The translations under genes and the position numbers were made by a program. 64,000 nt of DNA, from contig JADCRB010000013.1 of assembly GCA_021464245.1 (NCBI GenBank), forward strand, positions 8,902,895-8,966,894. Reading direction: 5' to 3'. Below are positions 59,530 through 64,000 of the stretch, piece by piece (within the stretch, counting starts at the first letter, position 1; every line of letters starts with the position of its first letter). The notes beneath the pieces are model-generated. The model saw only the letters and a list, made by a program, of their open reading frames with translations. It had not been told where the DNA came from and ran no database searches. Source of the DNA: Carallia brachiata (taxonomy: Eukaryota > Streptophyta > Magnoliopsida > Malpighiales > Rhizophoraceae).

Positions 59530-61300
59530 TCTTTAAATATATGATAATTACTTGAGAATTCTCAACTTATGGCGTAAATGAGTTGTTTTTGACTAAATCA
59601 TTAAAATGATCATACTTGGCAACTATCTCAAAAAAAAAAAAAATCATAACTGTATTAACATGTGTACCAAAATTGGCTTCTACCACATTTTAGGTCAAAC
59701 ACAAGAAAAAACAAAAGTGACAGTAGAACAATAGTCTCTTCTTTAAAATTGAAAGCAGTCAAAGAGAATTAAAAAAAAAAACAAAGAGATAAAAACAACA
59801 AAACAAATCGATAAAAGGCAAAAAGATAAGTGGGAAAAAAAAAACAACAGTTTAGCATCCAAAAGGTGGCCGTTAATGTAGGATACGGTAAAAAATTTCA
59901 ATTCCACATTAGTAATAGTTAAGAAGGAGTGTTCTATTGACTAAAGCAGGAGTTTGATCCTCCCCCATTTTCACCCTCTTTCTTCTCAAAATGAGATTAT
60001 AACTACTAATTAAAGAAAAGGATTTTGATGGTTAGATGGGAAAATTTATTGAAGTGGAGAGAGATATAATTTTTTTTTTTTTTACAATTTTTATACTTTT
60101 ATTGTACATCAATTATTGAACATCGTAAATTAAAAAATAAAAAAAATATAAAAATTTATCAAACTTATAACTAAACTTAATAAATAACAGACATATAAAT
60201 AATATATATATAAATTAACCACGTGCCTCCGCTTCCTATTCCACACTGTTCGTTTATCATTTTCCTTTTTTTAAAAAAAAAAGCCAACAAGCTTTCCAGC
60301 TCTACTCACAAAACGCTCCATTTTGGACCATAATGCCCTCTCACAACAACCGAATTTACCAACAACCTCTATAGATAAATTAGATTATTCCAAACCCTCC
60401 CTCTGGCCATCATTATCTAAGACAAATAATTAACATTATTTTCTTTTCTTTTTATTTGTTGGGTACTGCATCGTTGTTCGCCGACTTGTTTGTTTGGTCA
60501 ACAACTTGACGAGAGCAGTTTAGTATCACTCTCATAAGCCAAAGATTCCAGGCTCCTAATAATTTCCCAAAATTATTCATTGACCTCAAAATTGTTTATT
60601 GACCAAATTGCCCTCATGTACGGTACGGATGAGCACAACCACCCAAATAATACCACATTAATTTCTGTTTTAGACGTTTTGTTTATTCATAGCCTAATCG
60701 CAATCGATGATTTAAATCCATGCTTTGTCATCCCAATATGGACCACTTTCAAGTTGATGAAAACAAACTTTGTTGCTATCCAACACGTAAGCCCTCCCGG
60801 GGCCCACGTGATATAAGAGCTTAGCTGGATTAAAATTGGTTATGAATTATTGAGATGGATGGGCACATTTTGCCAAATAATTAAGCGTGCGGGTGCACAT
60901 AAACATCAAGCTCTTGTCCTTGCAAAAGGGATGTAATTAGGATGACTTTGATACAGCAGAAATATGTCTGCTTCTTCAAAAACTATACAAATTCCACATT
61001 CAATAAACTCTCCTTTCATGACACATACATGATTATGAAGCACAAATTGCAAGAATTGTACAGTTTGGTTCTGTTAATATTTTTGTGTTAAAAAATATAA
61101 GCTAATAGCTAGAAATAAAAGTCAAGAGTTTGGCCATGCCAGCAATCAGTAGAAATAAAATTTTATTCATACGTACAGAAAACTTTCAACTAAATAAATA
61201 GAATGTTTTGTACTTTCTACTGAAAGATTTAGAATTCGAATTCTAATTTCTTTTATCATTCACATGCTCTCTCCCTAATAATGAACTATTATCTACTATA
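59530..61300. other. Spacer upstream of the XTH gene, no gene seen
   Basis: AT-rich with T/A runs (for example 60069-60084). No exon or RNA gene recognised. The proximal part would contain the XTH promoter. Confidence 0.4.
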
Positions 61301-61317
61301 AACACAAAAAAATATGG

Positions 61318-61319
61318 AA

Positions 61320-61369
<50 letters not shown>
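61318..61369. repeat. Compound (CT)n(AT)n microsatellite
   Basis: A run of CT dinucleotides to about 61346 is followed directly by AT dinucleotides to about 61369, roughly 460 bp upstream of the XTH start. Confidence 0.95.
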
Positions 61370-61829
61370 CTTTCACAATTTTGGTTGTCAACTTAGTGTT
61401 GACTTACACAATAAGAAACCCAGCTGTTTTTTTTTAGCTATTTTACAATCTTCATGTGATAGCTTAGAATCCATAAGTGATAAAGGCATCCTAACAAAAG
61501 CTCCACGCTACATATATAAGTACAAATTGCAACCACCATCTCCACCAAATGCTTACATTAAGGCATAAAGTGGCAATCATGTAAATAATAATAATATTAG
61601 GGGCATTCTTATACATAGAAATCAACCAAAACGACAGCAGCCGAAGAGGCTTTAAGACCATTCCGTTCTATGTATTATACGTTTCCTCTTTCTCATGTCC
61701 GTCTCTCCGGCCGGTGTCTATATATATACAATGCTCCATATTTTGAGGGTATTATAAATTACAAGTAGAAGATACAAATTTTTTTGTTGAGATTTTAAGC
61801 AAAGGATTAAGGGGAGAGAGAGAGAGCCC

Positions 61830-62766
61830 ATGAGAAAAAAGATGATAAAAAACAACATGGATTGCCTATGTTGTTGGCCTTCTCACAAAAATTTTAAACC
61901 TTTCTCTCTCCTTGTTCTCTTCTTTTGCTTCTTCTTTTTCTGCACTGCCAACGCTGCTTTCAACTTCTCAACCATCTCCTTCGATGAAGGTTACAACCCT
62001 CTCTTTGGCGATGGCAATCTCGTTCGCTCCCCTAACGGCAGAAGCGTCCGTCTTCTCCTTGATCGTTTTACAGGTATCTATATGTATATCTATATTTATA
62101 CATACTCGCCAATATAGCTTTCTTTTGATATTTTATTATGCATGATCGTTGCTAGCACATTTTTTTGTCGCGGGAGCTTAACATTTTGACCTTGAAATTT
62201 AATCAGGGTCCGGCTTCATTTCATCAAAAATGTACAAATACGGTTTCTTTAGCGCAAACATCAAACTGCCAGCGGATTATACTGCCGGTATCTGTATTGC
62301 CTTCTATGTAAGTGACCAAGACTTACGTTACGGTATATGGTTCAATTTATATTTCAATTGAAATTTAATTTTGATAATTTTTCTCTTCTTATCTCGCCCC
62401 TTGTTTGTGTGCCTAGAAAGCTAAGGCAGAAACCCAGAATTGAAATGCACAGTGCTTTGTTGATACATGATTCGGGATCAATCTCGATTATGGGTATTAT
62501 GATGATCATATTTTTTAAGAGACTGATGTAAAATTCTTGCTGTGTTGTCAAACGTAGACATCAAATGGAGATGTGTTTGAGAAGAACCACGATGAGTTGG
62601 ACTTTGAGTTCCTAGGAAACGTTGCAGGGAAGCCGTGGAGGTTCCAGACAAACTTGTATGGAAACGGCAGCACCTTCCGGGGCAGAGAAGAGAGGTATAC
62701 ATTGTGGTTTGACCCGACAAAGGAGTTCCATAGGTACAGCATCTTATGGACGCCGAGGACCATCAT
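61830..62766 (+). CDS. XTH30: Xyloglucan endotransglucosylase/hydrolase, XTH30 type, 5' part
   Basis: Exons 61830-62073, 62207-62307 and 62558-62766 are in phase with GT/AG junctions; the rest of the gene lies past the window after a last intron of over 1.2 kb. A signal peptide (hydrophobic LLVLFFCFFFFC) precedes the mature start. The GH16 domain begins FDEGYNPLFGDGNLVRSPNG and includes SGFISSKMYKYGFFSA and the catalytic motif HDELDFEFLG, with the nucleophile and acid/base glutamates. GNGST just after it resembles the usual glycosylation site. A downstream ATG at 61857 is an alternative start. XTHs cut and rejoin xyloglucan in the cell wall; group III-B members include XTH27-30. XTH30 is chosen by sequence resemblance and gene neighbourhood. 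Confidence 0.92.
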
Positions 62767-63443
62767 GTGAGTTGTCTTTAAATCTCTCCACTTTTTAGGT
62801 TTATTTTTTGGTTTTTGGTCAAAATCTTGTTTCTCCTACTGGAATGGGTATAAACTAATGCTTTTTCCCTTTATAACCTGGTGTGTTCTGCCTATGGACT
62901 TTGCGTTGCACTTTTACTTTTTGAGCCAATACTAAAGATAAAAGTGGTTGGCAATTGCGTGGGGATGTGTACATAACTAGCGGTCAAGACGCGTAGCCAA
63001 TCATTCTAGCTTGGCAAACGTGTATAAAACAGAGTTTCGTTACACGAACGCAATATATTTGACGTCTTCAAAATTGTGTCCATCGTCCCGACGACTGTTA
63101 AATATTTATTTGTGATCTTTATCATTAATAATAATTATGTATTAAATGACTATAAATATAAAAATAATGATAATAATATTATAATATGTAAATTCGTATC
63201 TAGTAGCACTACTAATTCAAATAAAATTAGATTTGCCTTGAGTTTAAAGTCAGTATGGCCCAGAAGGTGACCACGCATGCCGTCCATAAATGCTATTGTG
63301 ATGATGTGAATTACGTGATTGAGAGCTTAGTTTCTGTTTTCCCATGTTGTCTCATCGTAGTTCATTTTTGACCATTTCCCGGAATGACTTGAATCCCGGC
63401 ATTGGTTGTGAATTTGTGGTCAGGGAGAGGGACAGGACACCAA

Positions 63444-63445
<2 letters not shown>

Positions 63446-63481
<36 letters not shown>
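63446..63481. repeat. (CT)n microsatellite in XTH intron 3
   Basis: About 35 bp of uninterrupted CT dinucleotides inside the intron that runs off the right edge. Sequence from 62767 to 64000 shows no further XTH exon. Confidence 0.95.
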
Positions 63482-63483
<2 letters not shown>

Positions 63484-64000
63484 CGCCGTTTTGTCGACCA
63501 TTCTCGTGGTTAAATTTTGACATATGAAAATCTTGACGTGGGAATTACTTGAAAATTCTACTAGAATTTGTAATTACGATTTTTCTTTTTTAATTAAGGA
63601 ACATGATCAATTTGACAGTGCCATACTTTACAGATGACTTAAAAAAATATTAATATTTTTTTGTTAAGGCTTTGATATGTTGACAAAAGACTTAATTAGA
63701 GAACAGTTAAAAATATATTTTTTAATTGTTTTCAAAAATTAAACTTTTAAATATATTTAATATTATCTTAGGTATACTTAATGTTACACTAAAAGTTAAA
63801 TTGCAAAAAAAAATATTTATTTATTCGTTTTGTTTTCTAATGTCCCTCTAGATGAATGATGACTCAATTCTCGCCACACCAATATCTATTGTATTTGTTA
63901 GGCCACCAACTAGATTGCCGCCACCTAGAATATAGAAAATACAATTGATAATGACTATATAATTATAAAAACTTTGTAATTTTTTAATTTGATATTATAA

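Overview
The window is nuclear DNA from a flowering plant, most likely a woody eudicot. The protein genes are intron-rich with canonical GT/AG junctions and encode plant-specific families (XTH, G-box bZIP, DUF760, LRR receptor kinase). Intergenic DNA is very AT-rich and full of plant-type mobile elements. The species cannot be named from sequence alone.

Layout. The left edge carries the last three exons of RPN9 (26S proteasome lid, +). A Mutator-like element with two nested palindromic elements follows (2.7-4.5 kb). Next is a full-length LRR receptor kinase on the minus strand (5.5-8.8 kb) broken by four single-base deletions, with W-box cores and a fold-back element upstream and a second, much more decayed kinase relic at 9.7-9.8 kb. 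From 10 to 24 kb I see no intact gene. That stretch holds two LINE remnants in opposite orientation, several inverted-repeat elements, a palindrome of about 2.2 kb with arms of about 1.1 kb, a GC-rich poly(A)-tailed insertion and a SINE. A two-exon gene for a probable mitochondrial coiled-coil protein (minus) lies at 24.6-26.7 kb, and a broken GH18 chitinase-like fragment at 28.1-28.6 kb.

The right half is gene-dense: IWS1 (minus, 31.6-36.5 kb), a DnaJ/DUF3444 protein (minus, 42.1-44.1 kb, one frameshift), a bZIP68-type factor (+, 46.3-51.3 kb), a chloroplast-targeted DUF760 protein (+, 53.1-57.2 kb) and the first three exons of an XTH30-type xyloglucan endotransglucosylase/hydrolase (+, from 61.8 kb, running past the window). 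From memory, IWS1, bZIP68, a DUF760 protein and XTH30 are also close neighbours on Arabidopsis chromosome 1 (At1g32130 to At1g32170), so this looks like an ancient conserved gene block. Here it is interrupted by the DnaJ gene and by retroposons.

The genes do not form one pathway. The notable content is the mobile DNA: at least four TSD-bearing Mutator-type elements, several carrying unique non-TIR sequence, a SINE family with three TSD-flanked copies in one orientation, and the long palindrome, which is the best candidate for an undescribed functional locus (a long hairpin RNA source).
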